Source: Xanthobacteraceae bacterium (GTDB lineage: Bacteria > Pseudomonadota > Alphaproteobacteria > Rhizobiales > Xanthobacteraceae). From it: 64,000 bases of DNA. Where the stretch lies: assembly GCA_029266425.1 (NCBI GenBank), contig JAQSWY010000003.1, positions 103,071-167,070 of the forward strand, read 5' to 3'. This document shows positions 45,357 through 54,070 of this stretch, one piece after another; positions within the stretch are counted from its first letter, which is position 1, and every line of letters starts with the position of its first letter. The position numbers were made by a program, and so were the translations under genes. Below the pieces are notes generated by a model. It made no database searches, was not told the origin of the DNA, and was given only the letters and a program-made list of their open reading frames with translations.

Positions 45357-46681
45357 TGTTCATTTCGGATCCCATGCTCGGCGTATTGATGCTGGTTCTG
45401 TTCCTCGTCTTCCTGATGCTCGGCTTCCCGATCGCCTTCACGCTGATGGCGCTGGGGGTCGGCTTCGGCTACTTCACGCAGGGAGACAGCATCTTCAACC
45501 TGTTCGTCCAGCGCACCTATTCGGTGATGGCGAACGACGTGCTGATCTCGATCCCGCTGTTCCTGTTCATGGGCTACGTGGTCGAGCGCGCCAATATCCT
45601 CGACCGGCTGTTCCGCTCCATCCAGCTCGCCGCCGGCTGGCTGCCCGGCTCGCTCGCCGTCGCGACGCTCGCCACCTGCGCGCTGTTCGCCACCGCCACC
45701 GGCATCGTCGGCGCGGTGGTCACGCTGATGGGCCTGCTCGCCTTCCCCGCCATGCTGCGCGCCGGCTACGATACCAAGATCGCCGCGGGCGTGGTCTGTG
45801 CCGGCGGCTGCCTCGGCATCCTCATCCCGCCGAGCGTGATGCTCATCCTCTATGGCGCCACCGCCGGCGTCTCGGTGGTGAAGCTCTATGCCGCCGCCTT
45901 CATACCGGGGCTCATGCTCGCGGGCATGTACATGATCTATGTCATCATCCGCGCCGTCCTCAATCCGAGCCTCGCCCCGAAGCTGCCGGCCGAAGAGCGC
46001 AACGTGCCGATCACCACGATCTTCCTGGCGCTGTTGACCTCCTTCTTCCCGCTGGTGCTGCTGATCGTCTCGGTGCTCGGCGCCATCATCTTCGGTCTCG
46101 CCACGCCGTCCGAGGCTGCCGCCGTCGGCGCACTCGGCGCGGTGCTGCTGGCCTTGGCCTACCGGACCTTCAGCTTCGAGAAGCTGAAGGATTCGGTGTT
46201 CCTCACCGCCCGCGCCTCGGCCATGGTGTGCTGGCTGTTCGTCGGCTCGGCAGTGTTCTCGGCGGTGTTCGCGCTGCTCGGCGGCCAGCATCTGGTCGAG
46301 CAGTTCATCCTCTCGCTGAATCTGGGGCCGATCGGGTTCCTGATCCTCACCCAGATCATCATCTTCATCCTGGGCTGGCCGCTGGAATGGACCGAGATCA
46401 TCGTGATCTTCCTGCCCATCTTCCTGCCGCTGCTGGACAATTTCGGCATCGACCCGATCTTCTTCGGCGTGCTGGTGGCCTTGAACCTGCAGACCTCGTT
46501 CCTGTCGCCGCCAGTGGCGATGGCGCCCTTCTATCTGAAAGGCGTGGCGCCGAAGCACGTCTCGATCGAAGAGATCTTCGCCGGGGTCATGCCGTTCCTG
46601 TTCATCGTCGTGTTCGCGATGCTGCTGCTCTATATCTTCCCCGGCATCGCGCTGTGGCTGCCGAGCGCACTCTATAATTGA
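45356..46681 (+). CDS. TRAP transporter large membrane subunit (DctM family)
   Basis: This 441-residue inner-membrane protein has about 12 hydrophobic segments. Typical parts are GFPIAFTLMALGVGFGYF, LFLFMGYVVERANI, AGGCLGILIPPSVMLILYG and ATPSEAAAVGALGA. It forms the sodium-driven translocation path with DctQ. Start ATG overlaps the DctQ stop by one base. Confidence 0.94.
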   Translation: MFISDPMLGVLMLVLFLVFLMLGFPIAFTLMALGVGFGYFTQGDSIFNLFVQRTYSVMANDVLISIPLFLFMGYVVERANILDRLFRSIQLAAGWLPGSLAVATLATCALFATATGIVGAVVTLMGLLAFPAMLRAGYDTKIAAGVVCAGGCLGILIPPSVMLILYGATAGVSVVKLYAAAFIPGLMLAGMYMIYVIIRAVLNPSLAPKLPAEERNVPITTIFLALLTSFFPLVLLIVSVLGAIIFGLATPSEAAAVGALGAVLLALAYRTFSFEKLKDSVFLTARASAMVCWLFVGSAVFSAVFALLGGQHLVEQFILSLNLGPIGFLILTQIIIFILGWPLEWTEIIVIFLPIFLPLLDNFGIDPIFFGVLVALNLQTSFLSPPVAMAPFYLKGVAPKHVSIEEIFAGVMPFLFIVVFAMLLLYIFPGIALWLPSALYN

Positions 46682-46705
46682 GCGCGTCTCTCAGTCTCCG
46701 CAGAC

Positions 46706-46793
46706 CATCATCCCCGGCCTTGTGCCGGGGATCTCGATTCCTGACAGTGCCTCAGAGGTCGAGATGGCCGGGACAAAGCCCGGCCATGACGAT
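46706..46793. repeat. Palindromic intergenic repeat, family 2
   Basis: ATCATCCCCGGCCTTGTGCC...GGGACAAAGCCCGGCCATGAC, with an inner GATCTCGATT/...GTCGAGATGGC arm. It separates the convergent TRAP and HerA-like genes. Confidence 0.7.
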
Positions 46794-46830
46794 GAAAATG
46801 AACTACCCCACTCGCCAAGGCCGGACGCTT

Positions 46831-48303
46831 TCAGCCCACCGCCACCGCACGCGGATTGGCCGGCATCGTCTTCCAGCCGAAGGCGGGGAAGCGCACCACG
46901 CGGTTGCCGCGGAAATCCGCCTCGCAGGCGAGATAGCCGCGCTCCTCCATATAGGTCAGCAGCCAGCGCCCGCGCGAAGGCGAGCGGCTGCCATAGGCCG
47001 TGGCGAGCGCCTCGTCGGAGGGTGACGGCGCGCCCTCCATCGCCGCGCGGGCGAGCATCAGGAACACGCCCTGCATCTCCTCGGGGAGTTCGGTCGCCTG
47101 CGCCACCGCACTTTGCCAATCCTCGCCCGCCGAGGCGGCATCGACCCCGGCACGGGCGATGGCGAGGCGACGGGTGAAATCGGCGAGGTCCGGTACCTTC
47201 GAGCCGATCCGCATGATCCGGCAATGCACCTGGAAGTCCGAATAAAGCGCGCTCGCCGGACGGAACGGCGCCTCGCCGTCGCCGATGAGGGTCCGGACGA
47301 TCTCGTCCAGCAGCGCCTCGCGCTCCGCCGCGAAAGCGAGCGCAGCTTCGGGATCGACGGGCACCGGCTCCGGCGCCGGCGCCCCGGCCAGCGTGTCGAG
47401 GATGTCCGCCGTCGGACGGGGCGGCGGCCGCCGGACCGGGGGCGGCTCGTCCTGCCCGCCCTCCTCGAAGATCAGCCCGTGCAGCGTCTCGGAGGCCTCC
47501 GGCAGCGGCATCAGCTCGGGCCGGCCATTGCGTCCGGCAGTCTCGACAACCCCGATCTTCACCGGGAGCGGGCGCCGTGACAGCGCCGGACCCAATGCGA
47601 CGAAAGAACCCGTGTTGAGGTCGCGGAAGCTTTCCGCCTGCCGCTTCTCCATGCCGAGCAGGTCGGCAGCCCGGGCCATGTCGATATCGAGGAAGGTGCG
47701 CCCCATCAGGAAGTTGGAGGCCTCCGCCGCGACATTCTTGGCAAGCTTGGCGAGGCGCTGGGTGGCGATGACGCCGGCAAGCCCACGCTTGCGGCCGCGG
47801 CACATAAGGTTGGTCATCGCCGAGAGCGAGATGCGGCGCGCTTCGTCGGAGATCTCGCCGCCACCGGAAGGCGCGAAGAGCTGCGCCTCGTCGACGATCA
47901 CCAGCATCGGGAACCAGTAGTCGCGCTCGGCGTCGAACAGGCCGTTGAGGAAGGCGGCGGCCGAGCGCATCTGCGCGTCGGCGTCCAGCCCTTCGAGATT
48001 GAACACCACCGAGGCGCGGTGGCGGCGGATGCGGCTCGCGATGCGCTGGATCTCGCCTTGCGTGCGCTCGGCATCGATGACGACATGGCCGTAGCGCTCG
48101 GCGAGCCCAACGAAATCGCCTTCGGGGTCGATGATCGCCTGCTGCACATGGCCGGCGCTCTGCTCCAGCAGCCGCCGCAGCAGATGCGACTTGCCGGAGC
48201 CGGAATTGCCCTGCACCAGCAGGCGCGTCGAGAGCAGTTCCTCGAGATCGAGCCGTACCGGCTGGCCGGCGGTATTGGTCCCGAGATCGATACCGACCTT
48301 CAT
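46831..48303 (-). CDS. HerA-like (DUF87) hexameric ATPase
   Basis: This 490-residue FtsK/HerA-clade protein has Walker A LLVQGNSGSGKSHLLRRLLE (about 40), a Walker B around MLVIVDEAQLFAP and an arginine-finger region near RKRGLAGVIATQRLAKL. The short N-terminal part lacks a full HAS barrel. A C-terminal winged-helix-like domain follows a Pro-rich linker (EPPPVRRPPPRPT). No NurA nuclease gene is adjacent. Family roles include DNA end processing and phage defence; here the role is unknown. ATG 48303 was chosen; earlier frame residues look non-coding. Confidence 0.85.
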   Translation of the reverse strand: MKVGIDLGTNTAGQPVRLDLEELLSTRLLVQGNSGSGKSHLLRRLLEQSAGHVQQAIIDPEGDFVGLAERYGHVVIDAERTQGEIQRIASRIRRHRASVVFNLEGLDADAQMRSAAAFLNGLFDAERDYWFPMLVIVDEAQLFAPSGGGEISDEARRISLSAMTNLMCRGRKRGLAGVIATQRLAKLAKNVAAEASNFLMGRTFLDIDMARAADLLGMEKRQAESFRDLNTGSFVALGPALSRRPLPVKIGVVETAGRNGRPELMPLPEASETLHGLIFEEGGQDEPPPVRRPPPRPTADILDTLAGAPAPEPVPVDPEAALAFAAEREALLDEIVRTLIGDGEAPFRPASALYSDFQVHCRIMRIGSKVPDLADFTRRLAIARAGVDAASAGEDWQSAVAQATELPEEMQGVFLMLARAAMEGAPSPSDEALATAYGSRSPSRGRWLLTYMEERGYLACEADFRGNRVVRFPAFGWKTMPANPRAVAVG

Positions 48304-48433
48304 TCCGTTCTGTCGTCCCTGCCTTTGACCGGCCTCCCTAGCACGCGTGGCATGCCGGCCGGTGACATCCCACGAGAACTCCACAGATTCGGCGCGCCTC
48401 GACAAGGTGGCATTGCTCTGGCATTGCTCAAGC

Positions 48434-48895
48434 ATGACCAAAGCATTGCCACTCTTCACCATCGGCTATGAGCAGGTGTCCTCGAACGCGGTGCTCGACG
48501 CGCTGTCGAGGGCCGGGGTCGGGCTGCTGGTCGATGTGCGGGCGGTTGCCGCCTCGCGCCGCGCCGGCTTCTCCAAGAACGCGCTCGCCGCGGGGGTGCA
48601 GAGCCGGGACATCTCCTATCTGCACCTGCGCGGCCTCGGCACTCCGGCGGACGGGCGCCACGCCGCCCGCAGCGGCCACTATGACGAGATGCGCCGGATC
48701 TTCGAGGCCCATCTCGAAACGCCCGCCGCGCAGGAACAGCTCGACGAGCTCACCCAGATCGTGAAATCCGGCCGGCCCGTGTGCCTGCTCTGCTTCGAGC
48801 GCCACCCGGAGCATTGCCACCGCATGATCATCGCCGAGCTGATCTGCGAGCGCGTCGGCGTCGAGGTCGAGCACCTCGCCGCAGATCCGGTGTGA
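48434..48895 (+). CDS. DUF488 family protein
   Basis: A 153-residue cytoplasmic protein with the DUF488 pattern LFTIGYEQVSSNAVLDAL, VDVRAVAASRRAGFSK, YLHLRGLGTP and PVCLLCFERHPEHCHR (Cys-x2-Cys-like with HCHR). Function in the family is unknown; links with DNA repair or nucleases have been proposed. It is divergent from the HerA-like gene with 130 bases between. No clear ribosome-binding site is seen; two 11-base spaced repeats GGCATTGCTC (48409-48418, 48420-48429) precede the start. Its stop abuts the stop of the MFS gene. Confidence 0.88.
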   Translation: MTKALPLFTIGYEQVSSNAVLDALSRAGVGLLVDVRAVAASRRAGFSKNALAAGVQSRDISYLHLRGLGTPADGRHAARSGHYDEMRRIFEAHLETPAAQEQLDELTQIVKSGRPVCLLCFERHPEHCHRMIIAELICERVGVEVEHLAADPV

Positions 48896-50119
48896 TCACT
48901 CCGCCGGCAGCGCCGCGCGGGCTTCCATGCGATAGGCCATCATCGCGATCCAGGCGATCACCACGACGAACGCCGCCGCCATGGCGATCATCGCCTGGAA
49001 CACCGGCTCGAAGCCGCCATGCTCGTGCAGGAAGCCGATGACGGCAACCGCCAGGCCGGCCGTGCCGAAGCCGAGGAAGAAGCGCACCGCATAGACCCGG
49101 CCGCGCCAGGCATCCGCGGTGAAGCGCGCCACCACCACGTCATTGACGGTGATCTGCCCGTAGATGCCAGCCATGGCGATGGCGAGCCCGACCAGCATCG
49201 GTATTCCCGTAGTCGCCCAGGCGATCACCAGTCCGATCACCTGAAGTATCGAAGTACCGACGAACACCCCGACCGGCTTGTAGCGCTCGACGAGACGCCC
49301 GACCACGAGCTGCGTCGCCGCCCCGCAGATGAACACGGCGGTGGCCAGCGAGCCGATCAGGGTGATCGGCAGGCTGGTGCCGCCCATGCGCTCGTCGACG
49401 ATCTTCGGCAGCGACACCGTCACCGCGGTGAACAAGAGCCCGCCGAGCAGCACCGCGAGCGCGAAAAGCGAGACGAACAGCACCATCAGCTTGGGATCGA
49501 TCTGGACTTCCGGGCGGCTGGTGCGCTGCTCCTTGGCATCGCGCGGTTCCGAGACGAAGCGGAGGAAGACGAACCCCGACAGCACGCAGATGATGCCGGG
49601 CACGATGAAGGCCGCGCGCCAGCCGGCAAAGGCAGCGATGCCCGCAGTGATCGCCGCCGCCAGCGCCGCGCCGAGATTGCCGGCGACCCCGTTCATCGCC
49701 AAGGCCTGGCCGCGCCGCGTCGCCACCGCGATCAGCATGGTGGTGCCGACGGGGTGATAGATCGCCGCGAACACGCCGAGCGACAGCATGGAGATGGTGA
49801 GCGCGAGCTGGCTGTGGGCGAAGCCGGTGGCGATCAGCGACAGGCCGCAGCCGATGAAGAACAGCGCGATCATGTTACGCCGGCTCCAATGGTCGCCGAG
49901 CCAGCCCGCCGGCAGCGCGAATATGCCGAAGGCGACGAAGCAGGCGGTGGAGAGCCCGATCATCTCGCCATAGGCGAGCCCCAGCTCCGGCCCGATGGCG
50001 AGCACCGCGGTCGGGAAGATCAGGATCACATAATGGTCGAGCGCGTGCGCCCAGTTGATGAAGAAGGCGATGACGCGCGGATCGGTGGCGGGCGCCCGGC
50101 CGGGCGCTAGGTCTGACAT
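48896..50119 (-). CDS. MFS transporter
   Basis: A 407-residue 12-helix major facilitator. The motif-A-like loop GWLGDHWSRRNMIALF follows helix 2, and later segments include HPVGTTMLIAV, GVAGNLGAALAAAITAGIA and the second half from about residue 215. GGAAGG lies before ATG 50119. The AIYHPVGT segment resembles fosmidomycin-resistance/nitrate-type subgroups, but the substrate is not readable. It has zero bases between its stop and that of DUF488. Confidence 0.9.
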   Translation of the reverse strand: MSDLAPGRAPATDPRVIAFFINWAHALDHYVILIFPTAVLAIGPELGLAYGEMIGLSTACFVAFGIFALPAGWLGDHWSRRNMIALFFIGCGLSLIATGFAHSQLALTISMLSLGVFAAIYHPVGTTMLIAVATRRGQALAMNGVAGNLGAALAAAITAGIAAFAGWRAAFIVPGIICVLSGFVFLRFVSEPRDAKEQRTSRPEVQIDPKLMVLFVSLFALAVLLGGLLFTAVTVSLPKIVDERMGGTSLPITLIGSLATAVFICGAATQLVVGRLVERYKPVGVFVGTSILQVIGLVIAWATTGIPMLVGLAIAMAGIYGQITVNDVVVARFTADAWRGRVYAVRFFLGFGTAGLAVAVIGFLHEHGGFEPVFQAMIAMAAAFVVVIAWIAMMAYRMEARAALPAE

Positions 50120-50195
50120 GGCAAGCCTTCCGGAGTTTGCTTGCGTACATACACCTGTTGCATCACGTACAACAGCCCGCCTGCACGCGTGCAGA

Positions 50196-51863
50196 TCAGG
50201 CATCCTCCGACTGCATGCCATCGAGCGCGGCCGAGGGGTCCACATCCGAGCGCTCGGCGATCATGTGCAGTTCGAGCCGCTCGAGCGCGTCGCGGGTGTC
50301 GACGTCGATGAAGGCGCCGTCCTCGTCGACCGGCACCTCGACCACCGCTTCGGCATTGGCGGCGATGAGATGGCGGGCCCCGACATCTCCTTCCAGCGTG
50401 GTCAGCTCGGGGAAGAAGCGCCGCGACCAGACTACCGGGTTGCCGCGCCGACCTTCGCGCACCGGCACCGCTATGAGACCGCCGGCCTCGGGATTGAGCG
50501 CTGAAGCGAGCCGGTCGGTCAGCTCGGACGAGACACGGGGCATGTCGCCGAGCAGCACCGCAGCGGCGGCGACATCCTCCGGCAGCGCCTTGATGCCGGC
50601 AGCGAGCGAGGTCGAGATGCCCTCAGCATAATCCGGATTATGGACGAAGGTGACGTCGAGCCCGTCGAGCACCGCCCTCGCCTTTTCCGGCTCGTGGCCG
50701 GTGACCACGACGACCGGCCGCAAGCTCGAATCGAGAGCGGATGAGACGACCCGCCGGAGCAGCGGCTCGCCATCGAGATCGCTGGCGAGCTTGTTGGCGC
50801 CGCCCATGCGGGTGCCCTGCCCAGCGGCGAGCACCACGGCGGCGGTGCGCGGCGCCTTCGGCGTCTCCACCGGGTCGCGCGGTTGCGGACGCGTCGCGAT
50901 CTCCATCAGCAATCCCCCCACTCCCATGCCGACAATGTCGGCCCGCGTCACCGGCACGTCGGCCAGCAGACGATGCAGCACCCAGTCGAAGCCGTTCTCC
51001 TTCGGGCTGCGGGCGCAGCCCGGCGCACCGAGCACCGGCATCGCGCCAACCCGTCCGACCAGCATGAGATTGCCGGGATCGACCGGCATGCCGAAATGCT
51101 CGATCACCCCACCCGCCGCCTCGATCCCTGCGGGGATCACGTCGCGCCGGTCGGCGATGGCGGAGGCGCCGAACACCAGAGCGAGCTCCGCTCCCTCCGC
51201 GGCCGCCTTCCGCAGCGCGTCCGCCACCGCTTCCGCGGTGTGCGGCACCCGTGCCTCGCCGGTCAGCTCGGCGCCGGCCGAAGCGAGACGCGCCGCTGTG
51301 ATGCGACGGGTCTTGGCGAGCACCTTTTCCTGGAGCCCGGGCAGCTGGGTGGCGATCAGGGCCGCGCGCCGGATGCGATACGGCACCACCTCGACCAGCG
51401 GCACTGCTGCGTCCATGGCCGCCCGGAACGCCGCCCCCGCCACCGCGAACGGGATGATCTTGACGGTCGCCACCATCTCGCCTGCCTGGACAGAGCGGTA
51501 CTCGGCGAGCGTCGCCACGGTGACCGCCTCGTTCACCGCGTTGAGCGCATCGATGCGGGCGCGGTCGACCCGCACCACGCCGGCACGGGCGGCGAACAGA
51601 TTGGCCCGCCCGGTGAAGGCGGGCTCGATCGTGACCTGCGGCCCAGCAATAGCGGCGGCAAGCGCCGCGGCGGCTTCATTTTCGGTGACGTCGTCCGGCT
51701 CCAGCCGGGCAACGACGATCTCCGCAATGCCGGCCTGCTGCAACGCCGCGAGCGCGCTGGCATCTACCCGGGCGCCCTTGCGCAATTCCAACCCGGGAAT
51801 GCGGATCGAATGCGCCGCGATCGCCCCTTCCGCCTCATGAAGCGGCACCGCACCGAACCTCAC
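50196..51863 (-). CDS. Molybdopterin-binding / MocA-like cytidylyltransferase fusion
   Basis: A 555-residue protein: an N-terminal MoeA/molybdopterin-binding-like part (about 1-335, with ALVFGASAIADRRDVIP and GHFG-like PVDPGNLMLVG) is fused to a nucleotidyltransferase domain (about 345-540) that starts AAVVLAAGQGTRMGGANKL and has LLGDMPRVSSELTDRL. Such fusions make the cytidine-form molybdenum cofactor needed by CoxL/XDH-family enzymes. It overlaps the XdhC gene by 4 bases, so it belongs to the hydroxylase maturation set. Confidence 0.9.
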   Translation of the reverse strand: MRFGAVPLHEAEGAIAAHSIRIPGLELRKGARVDASALAALQQAGIAEIVVARLEPDDVTENEAAAALAAAIAGPQVTIEPAFTGRANLFAARAGVVRVDRARIDALNAVNEAVTVATLAEYRSVQAGEMVATVKIIPFAVAGAAFRAAMDAAVPLVEVVPYRIRRAALIATQLPGLQEKVLAKTRRITAARLASAGAELTGEARVPHTAEAVADALRKAAAEGAELALVFGASAIADRRDVIPAGIEAAGGVIEHFGMPVDPGNLMLVGRVGAMPVLGAPGCARSPKENGFDWVLHRLLADVPVTRADIVGMGVGGLLMEIATRPQPRDPVETPKAPRTAAVVLAAGQGTRMGGANKLASDLDGEPLLRRVVSSALDSSLRPVVVVTGHEPEKARAVLDGLDVTFVHNPDYAEGISTSLAAGIKALPEDVAAAAVLLGDMPRVSSELTDRLASALNPEAGGLIAVPVREGRRGNPVVWSRRFFPELTTLEGDVGARHLIAANAEAVVEVPVDEDGAFIDVDTRDALERLELHMIAERSDVDPSAALDGMQSEDA

Positions 51864-52561
51864 GCCGCGCGCTCCTGTAGGCTAGCGCGCTGGCGCAGCG
51901 CGGCGATCAGTTCGGCGAGGATCGCGACCGCGATCTCAGCCGGGCTCGCCGCGCCGATGTCGAGCCCGATCGGCGCCCGGATCGCCGCCAGCGCCTCGCG
52001 CGGCACCCCGCGTTCGGCGAGCCGCTCGACCCGCGCGCCGTGGGTCTTCCGCGAGCCAAGCGCGCCGACATAGAAGCAGCCGCGCGCCAGCGCCTCGGTC
52101 AGCGCCGGATCGTCGATCTTCGGATCATGGGTCAGCGCCGCCAGCGCGGTGAAGGGATCGAGTGCCAGCCCGGGCAGCACGACATCGGGCCACTCGGCGC
52201 GGAGGTCGACATCGGGAAAGCGTTCCGCCGTCGCGAAGGCGGTGCGAGGATCGACGATCACGACATCGAAACCGGCAGTCTTCGCCATCGGCGCCAACGC
52301 CTGCGAGATGTGCACCGCGCCGGTGATGACGAGCCGCGGCGCCGGCACCTGCGCGGTGAGGAACACCCGCTCGTTGCCGAGCGCGACCATGCCGCTCTTC
52401 GCCGTGCGCAGCGCCTCGCCGAGCTGCTCGGCAAGCGGATCGGCCGCCACCTCGCCGGCTTTGACAAGACGCTGGCGGCCGCTGCCCATCTCCGTCACCA
52501 GCACGCAGGCGCGGCGCCCGGCGCGCTCGGCGTTCAAGGCTTCGAGCAGAGCGAGTTCCAT
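51860..52561 (-). CDS. XdhC/CoxF-type maturation protein, Rossmann half
   Basis: This 233-residue XdhC C-terminal-type protein binds sulfurated molybdenum cofactor for insertion into the hydroxylase. It has RLVITGAVHISQALAPMAKT and FDVVIVDPRTAFATAERFPD, then CFYVGALGSRKTHGARVERL. It is encoded separately from the N-terminal XdhC domain, which is the next gene upstream, with one base of overlap (TGATG). Confidence 0.9.
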   Translation of the reverse strand: MELALLEALNAERAGRRACVLVTEMGSGRQRLVKAGEVAADPLAEQLGEALRTAKSGMVALGNERVFLTAQVPAPRLVITGAVHISQALAPMAKTAGFDVVIVDPRTAFATAERFPDVDLRAEWPDVVLPGLALDPFTALAALTHDPKIDDPALTEALARGCFYVGALGSRKTHGARVERLAERGVPREALAAIRAPIGLDIGAASPAEIAVAILAELIAALRQRASLQERAA

Positions 52562-52884
52562 CAGGCGACCTTCTCGACATAGACGGCGATCCGCCCGCCG
52601 CAGGAAAGTCCGACCTGCCAGGCGGTCTCGTCGGCGACGCCGAATTCGAGCAGACGTGGCTTGCCGTCGGCGATCACCTCGGCGGCTTCCGCGACCACCG
52701 CGCCTTCGACGCAGCCGCCGGATACCGAGCCGAGGAAGTCGCCGGCCTCGTCGATGGCGAGATGGCTGCCGACTGGTCGCGGCGCCGAGCCCCAGGTCTC
52801 CACCACCGTGGCCAGCGCCACCCCTCGTCCCTCGCGCCGCCAGCGGGCGGCAGCGTCCAACACATCGTCCTCGCGTGCGAACAT
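52561..52884 (-). CDS. XdhC/CoxI-type maturation protein, N-terminal half
   Basis: A 107-residue protein that equals the XdhC/CoxI N-terminal domain: ATVVETWGSAPRPVGSHLAI, GSVSGGCVEGAVVAEA and VGLSCGGRI, with the Cys of GGC and SCGG likely to hold the cofactor or sulfur. AGGAGG precedes the ATG. It is co-transcribed with the Rossmann half. Confidence 0.9.
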   Translation of the reverse strand: MFAREDDVLDAAARWRREGRGVALATVVETWGSAPRPVGSHLAIDEAGDFLGSVSGGCVEGAVVAEAAEVIADGKPRLLEFGVADETAWQVGLSCGGRIAVYVEKVA

Positions 52885-52982
52885 TCGGTGTCCTCCTGCT
52901 GCCGCCCTAGTTTTGTGTCTTATAGCGCGCTCGCAAGTCCGGCGGCTTGCCGAGAATGTCTCAAACGGTCACAAGAGCGCGC

Positions 52983-54050
52983 ATGAAGACGAATTTCGCG
53001 ACAATCGACGCGCTTCCCCGCACCTTGCGCGGCATCGAGGAGCTCGATGCCGCCGGCCTCGTCGCCGAGCGCGACGGGCTCGATGCGGTGGCGGAGCGCT
53101 ATGCGGTGGCGCTCACCCCTACCCTCGCCGGGCTGATCGACCGCGATAATCCCGCCGATCCCATCGCTCTCCAGTTCGTGCCGGATGCGCGCGAGCTGGA
53201 GACCCGCCCCGAAGAGCGCGCCGATCCGATCGGCGATGATGCGCACAGCCCGGTACCGGGCATCGTGCATCGCTACCCGGACCGCGTGCTGCTGAAGCTC
53301 GTCGGGGTCTGCGCCGTCTATTGTCGCTTCTGCTTCCGCCGCGAAATGGTCGGCCCCGGCGCCGAGGCGAGCCTGTCCGACGAGGCGCTGGAACGGGGGC
53401 TGAGCTATATCGCCGGCCGCCCGAAGATCTGGGAGGTCGTGCTCACCGGCGGCGACCCCTTCATGGTGGCGCCGCGCCGGCTGGAAGCGCTGATGCGGCG
53501 CCTGGCGGCGATCCCGCACGTCAAGATCGTGCGCTTCCATACCCGCGTCCCGGTTGCAGCGCCGGAACGGGTGACCGGCGCACTCGTCGCGGCATTGAAG
53601 GCCGATGGCGTCACCACTTTTGTCGCGGTGCACGCCAACCACGCCCGCGAACTTGGTCCCGAGGCCCGCGTCGCCCTCGCCCGATTGGCCGATGCCGGTA
53701 TTCCGCTGGTCAGCCAGAGCGTGCTGCTGCGTGGTGTCAACGACGACGCCGGAACGCTCACCGCGCTGTTCCGGGCGCTGGTCGAGTGCCGGGTAAAGCC
53801 CTACTACCTGCACCATCCCGACCTCGCGCCGGGCACCGCGCATTTCCGCCTGCCGATCGCTGACGGGCAGGCGCTGATGCGGGAGCTGCGCGGCCGGCTC
53901 TCCGGCCTTGCACTGCCAACCTATGTGCTCGACATCCCCGGCGGCCACGGCAAGGTGCCGGTCGGCGCCTCCTATCTGGAGGAGACGCCGGACGGCTGGC
54001 ATGTCACCGACTATTGCGGCGGCGTGCACGCCTATACCAACTCATCCTGA
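52983..54050 (+). CDS. KamA/EpmB-like radical SAM aminomutase
   Basis: A 355-residue radical SAM enzyme with the cluster motif CAVYCRFCFRR (C-x3-C-x2-C), VVLTGGDPFMVAPRRLEALM, KIVRFHTRVPVAAPERVT and VKPYYLHHPDLAPGTAHF, as in lysine 2,3-aminomutase and EpmB. It likely isomerises lysine, either free or for EF-P modification. The length suits EpmB; EpmA and EF-P are not in this window. It lies on the opposite strand inside the cox cluster, and its last codons and stop are shared with a worn REP-like sequence (54041-54070). It is convergent with the VWA gene (9 bases apart). Confidence 0.9.
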   Translation: MKTNFATIDALPRTLRGIEELDAAGLVAERDGLDAVAERYAVALTPTLAGLIDRDNPADPIALQFVPDARELETRPEERADPIGDDAHSPVPGIVHRYPDRVLLKLVGVCAVYCRFCFRREMVGPGAEASLSDEALERGLSYIAGRPKIWEVVLTGGDPFMVAPRRLEALMRRLAAIPHVKIVRFHTRVPVAAPERVTGALVAALKADGVTTFVAVHANHARELGPEARVALARLADAGIPLVSQSVLLRGVNDDAGTLTALFRALVECRVKPYYLHHPDLAPGTAHFRLPIADGQALMRELRGRLSGLALPTYVLDIPGGHGKVPVGASYLEETPDGWHVTDYCGGVHAYTNSS

Positions 54051-54070
54051 GATGCCGCCTCAGGATGACG
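54041..54070. repeat. Degenerate REP fragment at the KamA-like 3' end
   Basis: CTCATCCTGAGATGCCGC and CTCAGGATGACG form a short REP-like hairpin. The gene's terminal codons AAC TCA TCC TGA lie inside it. Confidence 0.5.

Noticed and set aside
46831..48895. HerA-like ATPase plus DUF488 as a two-gene phage-defence system
   Set aside because: Known HerA defence pairs have a nuclease or Sir2 partner in the same direction; here the genes are divergent and no nuclease motif is visible in DUF488, so the claim is not supported.
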